The notes below the pieces were generated by a model. That model was not told the DNA's origin. It made no database searches and worked only from the letters and a program-made list of their open reading frames with translations. A stretch of 64,000 bases of DNA, from NCBI GenBank assembly GCA_005116965.1, contig SWDG01000006.1, forward strand, positions 173,495-237,494, given 5' to 3'. Shown here piece after piece: positions 34,654 to 43,671 of the stretch (its first letter is position 1; every line of letters begins with the position of its first letter). A program made the position numbers and the translations under genes. The DNA comes from Nitrospira sp. Lineage in GTDB: Bacteria > Nitrospirota > Nitrospiria > Nitrospirales > Nitrospiraceae.

Positions 34654-36069
34654 ATGAGTCAGGTTCGCGTTCGGTTTGCCCCCAGTCCGACGGGGTTTCT
34701 CCATATTGGAGGAGTGCGTACGGCTCTGTTCAATTGGCTCTTCGCGCGCCAACAACAGGGTGTGTTCATCCTTCGTATTGAGGACACCGATCAAAGTCGT
34801 TCGACGGATGAATCGATTCAGGCCATCATCGACGGGATGAAATGGGTCGGGCTTGATTGGGATGAAGGGCCATTCCGCCAAACAGAGCGGATGGACTCGT
34901 ATCGATCCCATGCCATGAAGTTACTGGAGACCGGGCAGGCGTACTGGTGTGTGTGTAAGGCGGAAGAGTTGGAGGCTCGGCGAAAAGAAGCCGAGGCCAA
35001 GGGGTTGTCGCCTCGCTACGACGGGCGCTGTCGCAATGTGAAGCTTGCCAACCCGCCTGGCGATGCCGCCCTGCGATTCAAGGCCCCGCAAGAAGGCCAG
35101 ATGGTGATCGAGGATCTCATCAAGGGCAAGGTCGTCTTCGACAATGCCGTCGTGGACGATGTGATCATTCTCAGGTCCAACGGGTATCCAACCTACAACT
35201 TTTCAGTTGTGGTCGATGATGCCTTGATGGGCATTACACATGTGGTCCGAGGGGACGATCATTTGACAAACACGCCGCGCCAGATTCCCATTTTCGAGGC
35301 GTTAGGGTTTCCCGTCCCGCGTTTCGGACATCTGCCGATGATTTTAGGAGCAGATAAGACCCGGCTCTCTAAGCGCCATGGTGCCACCTCGATTATGGCT
35401 TACAAAGACATGGGCTATCTTCCCGATGCCATGGTCAATTATCTGGTCCGCCTCGGTTGGTCGCACGGGGATCAAGAGCTCTTTACTCGTCAGGAGCTGA
35501 TCGAAAAGTTTTCGTGGGATCATGTGCAAACGTCGGCGGCGGTTTTCAATCCGGACAAGTTACTTTGGATGAACGCCGAATATATCAAGACGAGTCCACC
35601 GAGCGAGGTTGCGCAAGCGCTCGTGCCACACTTGGAACAGGCGGGTTTGAAGGACGAGCTACGCACCGTTTCAAACGAATGGCTCGCTCAATTGGTCGTG
35701 CTGGTCAAGGAACGGGCGAAGACCTTAGCCGACATGGTGGAGTGGGTCAGGCCCTATTTTGGGCAAGGGGCCACGTTCGAGGTGGACGCAGCCAAGAAAT
35801 TTCTCACCCCAACGACCGCGCCGTTGCTTCAGAAGCTTCTGACACGATTCGAGGCGCTTCCGGGATTTTCCAAGCAGGTGTGGGAAGACAGTTTCAAAAA
35901 GCTCGTCGAAGAAGAAGGTATCAAGATGGGGGCGTTAGCCCAGCCAGTTCGCGTCGCCTTGACTGGACGGACGGCAAGCCCAGGGCTCTTTGAAGTGATG
36001 GAAGTCCTTGGTCGAGAGCGGACCTTATTTCGGCTCCGCAAAGGGATCGAGCGCGCCTCCACCGGGTGA
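34654..36069 (+). CDS. gltX: Glutamyl-tRNA synthetase
   Basis: The 471-residue class I synthetase has the HIGH motif in PTGFLHIGGVRTALFNW and the KMSKS equivalent in LSKRHGATS (residue about 236). Length is normal for bacterial GluRS. It attaches Glu to tRNA-Glu in the cytoplasm. Two tRNA-Gln genes follow immediately and a GlnRS gene and tRNA-Glu lie within 5 kb. With its own GlnRS the cell does not need this enzyme to charge tRNA-Gln. Confidence 0.95.
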   Translation: MSQVRVRFAPSPTGFLHIGGVRTALFNWLFARQQQGVFILRIEDTDQSRSTDESIQAIIDGMKWVGLDWDEGPFRQTERMDSYRSHAMKLLETGQAYWCVCKAEELEARRKEAEAKGLSPRYDGRCRNVKLANPPGDAALRFKAPQEGQMVIEDLIKGKVVFDNAVVDDVIILRSNGYPTYNFSVVVDDALMGITHVVRGDDHLTNTPRQIPIFEALGFPVPRFGHLPMILGADKTRLSKRHGATSIMAYKDMGYLPDAMVNYLVRLGWSHGDQELFTRQELIEKFSWDHVQTSAAVFNPDKLLWMNAEYIKTSPPSEVAQALVPHLEQAGLKDELRTVSNEWLAQLVVLVKERAKTLADMVEWVRPYFGQGATFEVDAAKKFLTPTTAPLLQKLLTRFEALPGFSKQVWEDSFKKLVEEEGIKMGALAQPVRVALTGRTASPGLFEVMEVLGRERTLFRLRKGIERASTG

Positions 36070-36099
36070 AAGGTTGCTCTTGCCAAACCCGCGTCGATC

Positions 36100-36126
36100 T
36101 TGACGGAATTACGATCGATATATTAC
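36100..36126 (+). promoter_or_regulatory. Possible promoter of the tRNA-Gln pair
   Basis: TTGACG at 36100-36105 and TATTAC at 36121-36126 are 15 bases apart; a shifted reading gives TTACTG at 17. It lies 14 bases before the first tRNA gene, the usual place for a tRNA promoter. Confidence 0.4.
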
Positions 36127-36139
36127 TGTGAACTCCGGT

Positions 36140-36213
36140 TGGGGGATCGTCTAGCGGTAGGACGTCAGTCTCTGGATCTGACTACCTAGGTTCGATTCCT
36201 AGTCCCCCAGCCA
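36140..36213 (+). tRNA. tRNA-Gln (anticodon CTG)
   Basis: The acceptor arms TGGGGGA and TCCCCCA pair fully, the T arm is CTAGG-TTCGATT-CCTAG and the 3' GCCA is encoded. The anticodon loop is CTCTGGA with CTG at 36172-36174. The anticodon stem TCAGT/TCTGA closes with a T-T mismatch next to the loop, unlike its neighbour. The first base pair is U-A-type (T1), typical of bacterial tRNA-Gln. Confidence 0.93.
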
Positions 36214-36260
36214 AAATTTCTTTCTCCGTTTCCGCAACACGACGCGTCATGGTACCGCGC

Positions 36261-36334
36261 TGGGGGATCGTCTAGCGGTAGGACGCCGGCCTTTGGAGCC
36301 GGCTACCTAGGTTCGATTCCTAGTCCCCCAGCCA
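36261..36334 (+). tRNA. tRNA-Gln (anticodon TTG)
   Basis: It is nearly identical to the tRNA 47 bases upstream in acceptor, D and T arms. The anticodon stem is a perfect CCGGC/GCCGG and the loop CTTTGGA carries TTG at 36293-36295. The 3' GCCA is encoded. The two genes arose by duplication and together read both Gln codons. Confidence 0.95.
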
Positions 36335-36342
36335 TTTTCAGT

Positions 36343-36466
36343 CAGGACGTTGAAAAGAACCCGCCAGCTTCGTTCTCACTCGCTCAGAGGTTCGACGTAC
36401 GGCGCAAAGTACGCCTCACTTCTTTACTCGCTGCGGCCTTGCCGGACGGATCTTTTGAACGTCCTG
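36343..36466. repeat. MITE-like element with terminal inverted repeats
   Basis: The ends read CAGGACGTTGAAAAGA and, on the other strand, CAGGACGTTCAAAAGA, giving inverted repeats of about 22 bases with few mismatches. Inside lies a small hairpin (GTAC ... GTAC at about 36399-36414) and GC-rich text such as CTCGCTGCGGCCTTGCC. The left half is shared with the copy at 45-126. There is no open frame, so if mobile it would depend on a transposase elsewhere. It follows directly after tRNA-Gln(TTG). Confidence 0.6.
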
Positions 36467-36487
36467 TAATTTGATAAGAACCAATGG

Positions 36488-37531
36488 TCAACGTAGCGAC
36501 GCCATGTCGATCACAAATCGAAACTTCACATCGCCTCGCAGTACCCGCTCGTAGGCTTCGTTGACCTGTTGGATGGGAATCACCTCAACATCCGACTCGA
36601 TCTGATGCTGGGCGCAGAAGTCGAGCATTTTTTGTGTTTCTTTGATCCCGCCGATGAGCGAGCCGGCCAAACACCTCCGTTTGAAAATGAGCGAGAAGGC
36701 CTCAACGGGAGTGGGCGTTTCGGGTGCGCCCACGAGAATCATGGTGCCGTCCGTCTTGAGGAGGTTCAAATAGGCGTTGTAATCGTGTGGAGCCGAGACC
36801 GTGTCGAGGATGTAATGGAAGTACCCCTGGAGCTTGGTGAAGGCCTGAGGGTCTGCTGTTACGACAAAGTTCGCAGCACCCAGCCGTTTCGCGTCCTCTC
36901 GTTTTTTCTCGGATGTGCTTAATACCGTGACCTCGGTTCCCATCGCCCTGGCAATCTTCACCGCCATATGGCCAAGCCCACCGAGGCCGACGACGGCCAG
37001 TTTGTGATAACGCCCGACACCCCATTGGCGCAGGGGTGAGTAAGTCGTGATGCCGGCGCAGAGCAGCGGGGCCGCTCCCGCTGGGGAGAGTGTCGTGGGA
37101 ATTCGGAGGACATAGTTTTCGTCCACGACGATCTGGGTCGAGTAACCACCCTGAGTGATCTGGCCAGCGGTATCCTGCGCGCTGTACGTCCAGAGGGTGC
37201 CGCGGTCGCAGTATTGCTCCAGACCTTCGCGGCAAGATGTGCACGTTCGGCAGGAATCCACGAAGCAGCCGACGCCGGCTCGATCACCAACCTTGAAGGC
37301 TGTCACCGCGGTGCCGGCTTGCGCCACGGTTCCCACGATCTCGTGTCCTGGTACCATTGGGAAGAGAGAGATGCCCCATTCGTCACGGGCCTGGTGGATA
37401 TCTGAGTGGCAGATGCCGCAATGCGAGATTGCGATCAAGACATCGTGCGGACCGACCTCGCGTCGTTCGAAGGAGAAGGGCTGTAAACTCTCCTTGGCGG
37501 CCATTGCCGCGTAACCTTTAGTCGCAAGCAT
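36488..37531 (-). CDS. Zinc-dependent alcohol dehydrogenase (CAD/YahK type)
   Basis: The 347-residue enzyme shows catalytic zinc ligands in SHCGICHSDIHQA and VPGHEIVGTV, structural zinc cysteines in CRTCTSCREGLEQYC, and a Rossmann motif VVGLGGLGHMAVKIA. Sequence style is that of the cinnamyl alcohol dehydrogenase/YahK group, which reduces aldehydes with NADPH. Substrate is unknown. It stands alone between the repeat and yacG. Confidence 0.9.
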   Translation of the reverse strand: MLATKGYAAMAAKESLQPFSFERREVGPHDVLIAISHCGICHSDIHQARDEWGISLFPMVPGHEIVGTVAQAGTAVTAFKVGDRAGVGCFVDSCRTCTSCREGLEQYCDRGTLWTYSAQDTAGQITQGGYSTQIVVDENYVLRIPTTLSPAGAAPLLCAGITTYSPLRQWGVGRYHKLAVVGLGGLGHMAVKIARAMGTEVTVLSTSEKKREDAKRLGAANFVVTADPQAFTKLQGYFHYILDTVSAPHDYNAYLNLLKTDGTMILVGAPETPTPVEAFSLIFKRRCLAGSLIGGIKETQKMLDFCAQHQIESDVEVIPIQQVNEAYERVLRGDVKFRFVIDMASLR

Positions 37532-37688
37532 GGAATGTTCTCCTTCGAGAGGTGAGCAGAGAATATGACCTTAGCAAGTTCAACGGGACTTGCCAACAGC
37601 AAAGGCAGCAGATTTTTGGTGTCACCGATAGCAGCGGTTCATTGGGTGACGGTGGATTGCGGGGAAACGTGGAATTGGGGGAGGGTGC

Positions 37689-37883
37689 TTAGGTGCAGTC
37701 GTTCGCTTTGCCGTCGTCGATCGATCCAGGAATATCGGTGTCCGTGGTGAGTGGCGAACCGGGAATGCGGTACTGTTCTGCTGCCCATGTTCCTAAGTCC
37801 GTGACCTGACAACGTTCGGAACAAAATGGGCGCCAGGTGTTTCCTTCCCACGTGGTTGGTTGGCGACAGGTCGGGCACAGCAT
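37689..37883 (-). CDS. yacG: Zinc-ribbon protein YacG
   Basis: The 64-residue protein has the YacG pattern: [32 protein letters not shown] and YRIPG, with four zinc-binding cysteines. E. coli YacG binds GyrB and inhibits gyrase. It follows glnS by 9 bases on the same strand and is probably co-transcribed. The C-terminal 20 residues are variable. Confidence 0.9.
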   Translation of the reverse strand: MLCPTCRQPTTWEGNTWRPFCSERCQVTDLGTWAAEQYRIPGSPLTTDTDIPGSIDDGKANDCT

Positions 37884-37892
37884 GAAAATTGT

Positions 37893-39599
37893 TTAGCGCT
37901 GAGGGGCTTGCTGGGTTTTCTCGATCTTGGCCCATGCATCCTTGAGAGAGACGGTCCGGTTAAAAATGAGTGTCTCTGATGAGGAATCGCGGTCTACGCA
38001 GAAGTATCCCTGCCGTTCGAATTGGAAGCGGGACCCTGGTGCAGCTGAACGGAGACTTGGTTCAACCACACAGCCGCTGAGGAGTTCAAGTGATTGGGGA
38101 TTCAAGGATCGAGTCCAGTCCTGATCAGCCGGAAGCTTAGCCTGGTCAGGAAGAAAAAGCGGATGATAAAGCCGGATGGCTGCTTGGGCTGCATGTGGCG
38201 CCGACACCCAATGAATGGTGGCTTTCACCTTGCGCTGCTCTTGTGCGGATCCGCTTCTGGTCTCAACGTCATAGGTGCAATGCAGCTCAGTGATCGCACC
38301 GGTCTGAGAGTCCTTGGTCGCGCTCACACACTTGATGATGTACCCATAGCGCAGCCGGACCTCGCGGCCAGGCGCCAGGCGGTAGAACTGTTTGGATGGG
38401 TCCTCGCGGAAATCGTCTTGCTCAATGTAGAGCGTCCGTGAGAAGGGGACTTTTCTGGTTCCTGCTGACGCATCTTCCGGGTTATTCACGGCATCAAGTT
38501 CTTCAACAGCGCCTTCCGGATAGTTGTCGAGCACCACTTTTAGCGGTCGGAGCACCGCCATCACGCGTGGTGATCGTTTGTTCAAGTCCTCTCGGATGAA
38601 GTGTTCAAGCAGCTGCATCTCGACGATGGCGTCCCGCTTAGCCACACCGATGTGCTCGCAAAATGCCCGGATCGCTTCAGGCGTCACGCCTCGTCGGCGG
38701 AGGCCTTTCAAGGTGGGGAGGCGCGGATCATCCCAGCCGGTCACGAGTTGCTTCTGGACCAATTCGAGCAGCTTCCGCTTGCTCATCACCGTGGAGGTGA
38801 GATTCAGTCTGGCGAATTCGATCTGCTGTGGACGATGGAGAGCATTGGTTTCAGCAATGACCCAATCGTATAAGGGGCGGTGGTCTTCAAATTCGAGGGT
38901 GCAAAGGGAATGGGTGATGCCCTCGATGGCGTCGGACAACGGGTGCGCGAAATCATACGAGGGATAGATGCCCCACGCGGTGCCGGTCCGATAATGCGTG
39001 GCATGTCGGATGCGATACAGAATCGGGTCCCGTAGATTAATGTTGGGCGAGCCCATATCGATCTTTGCGCGTAAGACATGCACCCCGTCGGCAAACTCTC
39101 CCGCGCGCATGCGCGCCAACAGATCCAAGTTGTCTTCGATGGACCGAGTTCGAAAGGGACTGTCTCGGCCTCGTTCAGTCAGGGTGCCGCGATACTCACG
39201 GATTTCATCGGCCGTGAGACTATCGACGTAGGCTTTTCCTTTTCTGATCAGAGTCACGGCGAATGCATAGAGTTGGTCAAAATAGTCCGAGGCGTAGAAT
39301 ATCTTGTCGTGCCAATCAACTCCCAACCATCGGACGTCTTCCTGAATGGCTTGGACATATTCAGGGTCTTCAGTCGTTGGATTGGTGTCGTCGAATCTCA
39401 GGTGGCACATCCCGCCGGGGGTGTCCTGTGCAATCCCGAAATTGAGGACGATGGATTTAGCATGCCCGATATGGAGGTATCCATTGGGTTCAGGGGGAAA
39501 TCGCGTGACGACCCGTCCATCATGTTTACCGGCGGCACGATCGGTCGCCACAAGATCCCGAATGAAATTCGATGAATGGGAGGACTCTGGTGTGCTCAT
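37893..39599 (-). CDS. glnS: Glutaminyl-tRNA synthetase
   Basis: The 568-residue enzyme has [20 protein letters not shown] (HIGH motif), the class I core with [16 protein letters not shown] (KMSKS variant MSKR) and the two C-terminal beta-barrels of GlnRS. The start at [16 protein letters not shown] aligns with the N-terminus of E. coli GlnRS (NFIR-); a start 14 codons upstream has no ribosome-binding site. Presence of GlnRS means tRNA-Gln is charged directly. GlnRS is rare outside a few bacterial groups and is thought to have been acquired from eukaryotes by ancient transfer. Confidence 0.94.
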   Translation of the reverse strand: MSTPESSHSSNFIRDLVATDRAAGKHDGRVVTRFPPEPNGYLHIGHAKSIVLNFGIAQDTPGGMCHLRFDDTNPTTEDPEYVQAIQEDVRWLGVDWHDKIFYASDYFDQLYAFAVTLIRKGKAYVDSLTADEIREYRGTLTERGRDSPFRTRSIEDNLDLLARMRAGEFADGVHVLRAKIDMGSPNINLRDPILYRIRHATHYRTGTAWGIYPSYDFAHPLSDAIEGITHSLCTLEFEDHRPLYDWVIAETNALHRPQQIEFARLNLTSTVMSKRKLLELVQKQLVTGWDDPRLPTLKGLRRRGVTPEAIRAFCEHIGVAKRDAIVEMQLLEHFIREDLNKRSPRVMAVLRPLKVVLDNYPEGAVEELDAVNNPEDASAGTRKVPFSRTLYIEQDDFREDPSKQFYRLAPGREVRLRYGYIIKCVSATKDSQTGAITELHCTYDVETRSGSAQEQRKVKATIHWVSAPHAAQAAIRLYHPLFLPDQAKLPADQDWTRSLNPQSLELLSGCVVEPSLRSAAPGSRFQFERQGYFCVDRDSSSETLIFNRTVSLKDAWAKIEKTQQAPQR

Positions 39600-39694
39600 G
39601 AACTCTTGAGAGAACGGTTTAGCCTGGTCATTGTCAGTCAATTCCAGAAAGGAGTTCTACCATAGACTGGCCGACGGGAGGAATGGGGGGACGG

Positions 39695-40120
39695 CTAAGC
39701 AGAAGGTTCTGGGGTGGAGCGGTCTGACGCCTGCATGACATGGAAGTCCTTTTGGGCGATGAGATGCCCATCCATTCGCAAGCGGAATTCATACCGACCA
39801 GGTGCGGGAAAGATTAATAGCGGAATGTTGATCCCGAAGTCAGAAATCTGAAGGCGATCGCTGATCTCGATGTTGGGAAGCGCGGCCCGGCAGATGAGTT
39901 GTTCGGAGTTGAGGTAGGTCAACTCAATATCAAAATGGTACAGGCCTTCCGCATCGGTGAGGCAGAAATAGAGGCCCATTTGCTGATGCTGGAAGGGGAA
40001 GGCAGCTGTCTGCAGATGTGTGAAGATTCCGATCAAGCTTTTCTTTTTCGTGAAGCTGTCTTCGATGACTTGGTCGCAAACGAGAAATGCTTGGACGGTG
40101 GGTGTGGGGATATCGGCCAT
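39695..40120 (-). CDS. DUF6941-like protein
   Basis: The 141-residue protein reads PTVQAFLVCDQVIEDSFTKK, then SLIGIFTHLQTAAFP and ends LIFPAPGRYEFRLRMDGHLI. This resembles small beta-sandwich proteins annotated as DUF6941, with an F-L-x-C-D start and P-G-x-Y-x-F-R near the end. No signal peptide is visible. The role is unknown. It is separated from glnS by 95 bases. Confidence 0.65.
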   Translation of the reverse strand: MADIPTPTVQAFLVCDQVIEDSFTKKKSLIGIFTHLQTAAFPFQHQQMGLYFCLTDAEGLYHFDIELTYLNSEQLICRAALPNIEISDRLQISDFGINIPLLIFPAPGRYEFRLRMDGHLIAQKDFHVMQASDRSTPEPSA

Positions 40121-40266
40121 AGGGACATTCTATGAAAAACAGGAGGAAGGGTACAACGGTTCCCACTTTTCCGCACAAATGGGCAGAAGGATGTTGTGTC
40201 CAAGGGGAGAGCTGGAAGCATGAAGGGTACGTACGAGTCGATGAGGTGAGTGGATGACAAATGTAG

Positions 40267-40800
40267 TCAACCGAGGACAGCTGGACCACCTTGGGCTTCG
40301 ATGATTTCCTGAAACAGGGTTGCTTGGGAGCCGATCCGGCAGTAGTGAGAGGTGATTTCCACCGGTATGCCCTTATGCGAGTGCAATCTCCCGCAGATGA
40401 GGTCGACTCTGGAATCCGATGCCATCCGTGCCTCGAACACGTGGTGACCAGATTGTACATCTCTCAGACGAACAGACGGCATGTCGGACGGCGACAGACC
40501 TTGTCCGAGCCGCACATCGACGGCGAACTGTCCGCGGTCATTCAACGTGAGGACGTTTCGACGTAGGTGCGCGATGCGGGTGCCGCGCTCGTCATACAGA
40601 TCAAGCGTGGTGAGAAGCAGTCCCTGCTCCAGTTTGGCTTCAATGACGAGTTGCTCTTTCCCATGAATCGTGACCACACCGTTGGTGCGACGAAAAATGT
40701 TGGATCCGATCCGCAGTTCGAGTCCTGGCCTGGAGAGTACTCCCGCCGTTGCCGTACGACCAAAGGATTCGGTCCTGCGGAACGCCGCCGGATCATCCAT
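40267..40800 (-). CDS. Hypothetical protein, 177 residues
   Basis: I do not recognise this family. The sequence alternates strands in a way that suggests beta structure (LVIEAKLEQGLLLTTLDLYD, RIAHLRRNVLTLNDRGQFAV), and HSHKGIPVEITSHYC near the end is His-rich. GAGG lies about 6 bases before the ATG. No signal peptide. The gap that follows (40801-41060) shows no further gene and leads into the tRNA-Glu gene on the other strand. Confidence 0.6.
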   Translation of the reverse strand: MDDPAAFRRTESFGRTATAGVLSRPGLELRIGSNIFRRTNGVVTIHGKEQLVIEAKLEQGLLLTTLDLYDERGTRIAHLRRNVLTLNDRGQFAVDVRLGQGLSPSDMPSVRLRDVQSGHHVFEARMASDSRVDLICGRLHSHKGIPVEITSHYCRIGSQATLFQEIIEAQGGPAVLG

Positions 40801-41060
40801 GTGAGCCTCAAGTCACAGTTATTCCAGGTCCTGTGGAGCTTCGCAGACCCCACACGGAGTATTACCAAAACACTCGGAGGCTAGGCTTTTTGAGCAACTC
40901 TGTCAAGGGTATGCGGCTCGAGAGCAGGAGCATATTATGGCCATGTGCATTAGGCCTGCATGGCCACCCATTTAACGAGATCTTTACTCAACAGAGCGGC
41001 GTTTCATTGCAAACGGAAAACCGCTTATGCTACGGTCCGTCCTTGGGGTAGTTCCCGGAT

Positions 41061-41138
41061 GGTCCCATCGTCTAGCCTGGCCTAGGACGGAGCCCTCTCA
41101 AGGCTTAAACACGGGTTCGAATCCCGTTGGGACCACCA
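41061..41138 (+). tRNA. tRNA-Glu (anticodon CTC)
   Basis: Acceptor arms GGTCCCA and TGGGACC pair completely and the 3' ACCA is encoded. The anticodon stem is GAGCC/GGCTT with loop CTCTCAA, giving CTC at 41097-41099. T arm is ACGGG-TTCGAAT-CCCGT. The D loop is long (AGCCTGGCCT). The following 41139-41458 holds a weak hairpin (GCTCT, TCGTG loop, AGAGC) that may end the tRNA transcript, and no gene. Confidence 0.93.
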
Positions 41139-41458
41139 AAAGCCGCTCTTCGTGAGAGCCGGTCTATTTTGAACGCAGCATCGCAACTGCGAGGACTGGA
41201 TAAGCACCTCGAGTAGTTGTGTTCTTCTCCGAATGTCGCTCGTGCGTGCCGAAACCTCTTTATCGTGTTATCGAAACTTGACGGCGGCTGGATAAAGGCC
41301 TCCATCAGCTCTCGGTTAGGGTACCGTCCTTCACGCCCGTTGCCGATCCATTACTTGCTGATGCAGCGGGACAATTTATTTCACATTTCGAATTCAGAAA
41401 GACCGAACATGCATGTCCCGCAAGCTTGTGAGAACTGACGGAACCAACCAACCTTTCA

Positions 41459-41488
41459 TTGACGCTTCTATTCATGGTTGTGTATAAC
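41459..41488 (+). promoter_or_regulatory. Sigma70-like promoter of the deoxyhypusine synthase-like gene
   Basis: TTGACG at 41459-41464, 18 bases, then TATAAC at 41483-41488: each hexamer has five of six consensus bases. It lies 33 bases upstream of the ATG at 41522. Confidence 0.6.
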
Positions 41489-41521
41489 GAAAGCGTTTGT
41501 GAATTTCTTTAGAGGATCGCT

Positions 41522-42628
41522 ATGTATGCACGAGAATTTCATGACGGTGCAAAAGACGGCTTAGAAGCGCTCGAGCCGCTGGACCCAGACAAGATTGCCT
41601 CGTTCAGCGATCTGCTCGAAGCCATGGGCAAGACCGCGTTCGGAGGACGGCATCTCGGCCACGCGTTCGATGTGCTGTGGGAGATGATCGAGGACCCTGA
41701 CTGCCATGTTGTGATGACCTTGTCCGGTGCGATGACAATTGCCAAGATGGGGAAGATCATCACGAAGATGATCGATGAGGGCATGGTGCAATGCATCATT
41801 TCGACCGGGGCCTTAATGGCGCATGGCCTCAGTGAGTCGGTCGGCAAGACGCATTATCGCCACGATCCTGCGATGGGTGACGAAGAGCTCTTTCGGAAAG
41901 GGTACAATCGCGTCTACGACACGCTTGAGATGGAATCGAATTTGAATTATGTCGAGCATGTTGTCGCGCAGACATTGAAGCGCCTCGATCAGGATCAGCC
42001 ACTGTCGTCGGCTGTCCTCACGAGGGAGATTGGGAAGACGCTGGCGGAGGAGTTAGATAGCGACGGAATTCTGAAAAGCGCCTATTTGAAAAAGGTGCCG
42101 GTCTATATCCCGGCGTTCACTGACTCGGAAGTGGGGCTGGACATGGGAACCTGGGCGATGGCTCGGGAGGTCGATCGAGCCCGAGCTCAGGTCGAGCCTG
42201 GGAGAGATTTGGACATTTTGCGAGCGATCCATCAATCGTGTCCTTTGTTCAATCCCTACCTCGATCTCAACAGCTATGCCGACCATGTCCTTTCCGCTAA
42301 ACGACTTGGAATTTTCACGATCGGCGGGGGAGTTCCTCGGAACTGGGCGCAACAGGTTGGGCCATACATTGAAATCAGTAATCTCCGGTTGGGTCTGAAC
42401 GTGAAGCCGCCCCGATTTCATTACGGGGTGCGAATTTGTCCTGAGCCGGATTACTGGGGAGGGCTCAGTGGCTGTACGTATCAAGAGGGGCTGTCCTGGG
42501 GAAAATTTGTGACTCCCAAAGACGGTGGGCGATTCGCTGAAGTCTTAAGCGATGCCACGGTTGTCTGGCCTTTGTTGATGATGGGGATTCTTGAGCGAAA
42601 GAAGGCCGGCGCGGTGCGTCGCCCATGA
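41522..42628 (+). CDS. Deoxyhypusine synthase-like protein, probable homospermidine synthase
   Basis: The 368-residue protein belongs to the deoxyhypusine synthase family: VVMTLSGAMTIAKMGKII, FTIGGGVPRNWAQQVGPYIE, and YQEGLSWGKFVTPKDGG. The lysine of SWGK (Lys328) aligns with the catalytic Lys329 of human deoxyhypusine synthase, so the NAD-dependent aminobutyl transfer chemistry is likely kept. Bacteria have no eIF5A to modify; relatives use free putrescine as acceptor and make homospermidine. Nearby arginine decarboxylase and agmatinase genes would supply putrescine. The stop overlaps the next ATG (ATGA). The product assignment is inference. Confidence 0.85.
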   Translation: MYAREFHDGAKDGLEALEPLDPDKIASFSDLLEAMGKTAFGGRHLGHAFDVLWEMIEDPDCHVVMTLSGAMTIAKMGKIITKMIDEGMVQCIISTGALMAHGLSESVGKTHYRHDPAMGDEELFRKGYNRVYDTLEMESNLNYVEHVVAQTLKRLDQDQPLSSAVLTREIGKTLAEELDSDGILKSAYLKKVPVYIPAFTDSEVGLDMGTWAMAREVDRARAQVEPGRDLDILRAIHQSCPLFNPYLDLNSYADHVLSAKRLGIFTIGGGVPRNWAQQVGPYIEISNLRLGLNVKPPRFHYGVRICPEPDYWGGLSGCTYQEGLSWGKFVTPKDGGRFAEVLSDATVVWPLLMMGILERKKAGAVRRP

Positions 42629-43266
42629 ATCGAGTGGTAGATCGACGATCGGTTCAGCTGTTCGTGTGCGGTGTTCTTCTGTGGTCTTCCTCGGTCCTGG
42701 CCGGGCCATCATCTGAAACCGACGTGCGGATCAGAGGGCAAGCCAACGCACCTGTGACCTTGATCGAATATTCTGATTTCACATGCGGGTATTGTGTGAA
42801 ATTTTTCAAACAGACGTGGCCGCGGATTCAAGCTCGTTATGTCGACACGGGGAAAGTTCGATTTATCTACCGCGATTTTCCACGCGGGGATCAAGGTTCC
42901 GGGGTAGATGCCGCGATGGCTGCCCGATGTGCCGGGGTACAAGGGCAGTATTGGGCGATGCATGATCGATTGTTTGCCGAAGGGGGCCACTTGGGCAAGC
43001 AAGTCTATCTTCGCCATGCTGTGGCGCTTAGTTTGGATCAGCCTGCGTTTGAACGGTGCGTGAACGAGGGGCGGTATACGAAGGCGATTTTTGAAGACCG
43101 TCAGGAAGCCAACCAATGGGGGTTTCACGGAACTCCTGGGTTCGTCCTTGTGCGAACGGCCAGTGAGCCGACGGACAAAGAGCCGGCGGTCGCGATCCCT
43201 GGAGCTTTTCCATTCGAGATGTTTGCAGAGGAAATCGATCGGCTTCTGGCGGGTGAGAAAAAATAG
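42625..43266 (+). CDS. DsbA/DsbG-like thiol oxidoreductase
   Basis: The 213-residue protein has a signal peptide (RRSVQLFVCGVLLWSSSVLA, cut near LAGPS) and a thioredoxin fold of the DsbA/thioredoxin_4 type with the active site YSDFTCGYCVKFFK (CGYC) and the cis-proline FHGTPGFVLV. It acts on disulfides in the periplasm. Translation is coupled to the deoxyhypusine synthase-like gene through a 4-base overlap, though a functional link is not obvious. Confidence 0.88.
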   Translation: MNRVVDRRSVQLFVCGVLLWSSSVLAGPSSETDVRIRGQANAPVTLIEYSDFTCGYCVKFFKQTWPRIQARYVDTGKVRFIYRDFPRGDQGSGVDAAMAARCAGVQGQYWAMHDRLFAEGGHLGKQVYLRHAVALSLDQPAFERCVNEGRYTKAIFEDRQEANQWGFHGTPGFVLVRTASEPTDKEPAVAIPGAFPFEMFAEEIDRLLAGEKK

Positions 43267-43306
43267 CTGAACTTCGCCGGAGCAGCGTGAATCTTTGCGC
43301 GTGCTG

Positions 43307-43335
43307 TTGACATCCGCACGCAGGTACGATAGTCC
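43307..43335 (+). promoter_or_regulatory. Weak promoter in front of the 90-residue protein
   Basis: A perfect TTGACA at 43307-43312 is followed after 17 bases by TAGTCC, which is a poor -10 box. The next ATG is at 43364. Confidence 0.35.
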
Positions 43336-43363
43336 TCTTCGACAATAAAGGTAGGGTGCCTCT

Positions 43364-43636
43364 ATGGATTCGATGCAATCGTTCTGGCCCGTTTCCCATC
43401 GCGCTGACGACTTCTGGGTCTGTATGTCGTGCCTGACCGAAGTCTTCTATAGAAAAGTTCCGATGCCGGAGTGTCCGTCGTGTCACGGGGTATCGACCTA
43501 CGAGGGCTTTACCTTGGAGGCGATCCGCGATTGGGGCACGGAAGAACTGATCGGCAAGGCCGTTGCCGCACAAGAAGCAGCCCCAGTTGCTCAACCTGCC
43601 GCTGAAGCCGCTGCGCCGGTTGAAGCAGTGGACTAA
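43364..43636 (+). CDS. Small zinc-ribbon-like protein with Ala/Pro tail
   Basis: The 90-residue protein has two CxxC pairs, VCMSCLTEVF and ECPSCHGVST, that could bind zinc, followed by a helix and a 30-residue tail made mostly of Ala, Pro and Val. The family is not known to me. The order after the DsbA-like gene and the aldehyde dehydrogenase 35 bases downstream suggests co-transcription with the latter. Confidence 0.65.
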   Translation: MDSMQSFWPVSHRADDFWVCMSCLTEVFYRKVPMPECPSCHGVSTYEGFTLEAIRDWGTEELIGKAVAAQEAAPVAQPAAEAAAPVEAVD

Positions 43637-43671
43637 CACCAACCTCGTCACAGACTCCAGCGAGTCCTCCA

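Noticed and set aside
41105-41305. 66-codon minus-strand frame over tRNA-Glu
   Set aside because: It runs through the tRNA gene, which has a complete cloverleaf.
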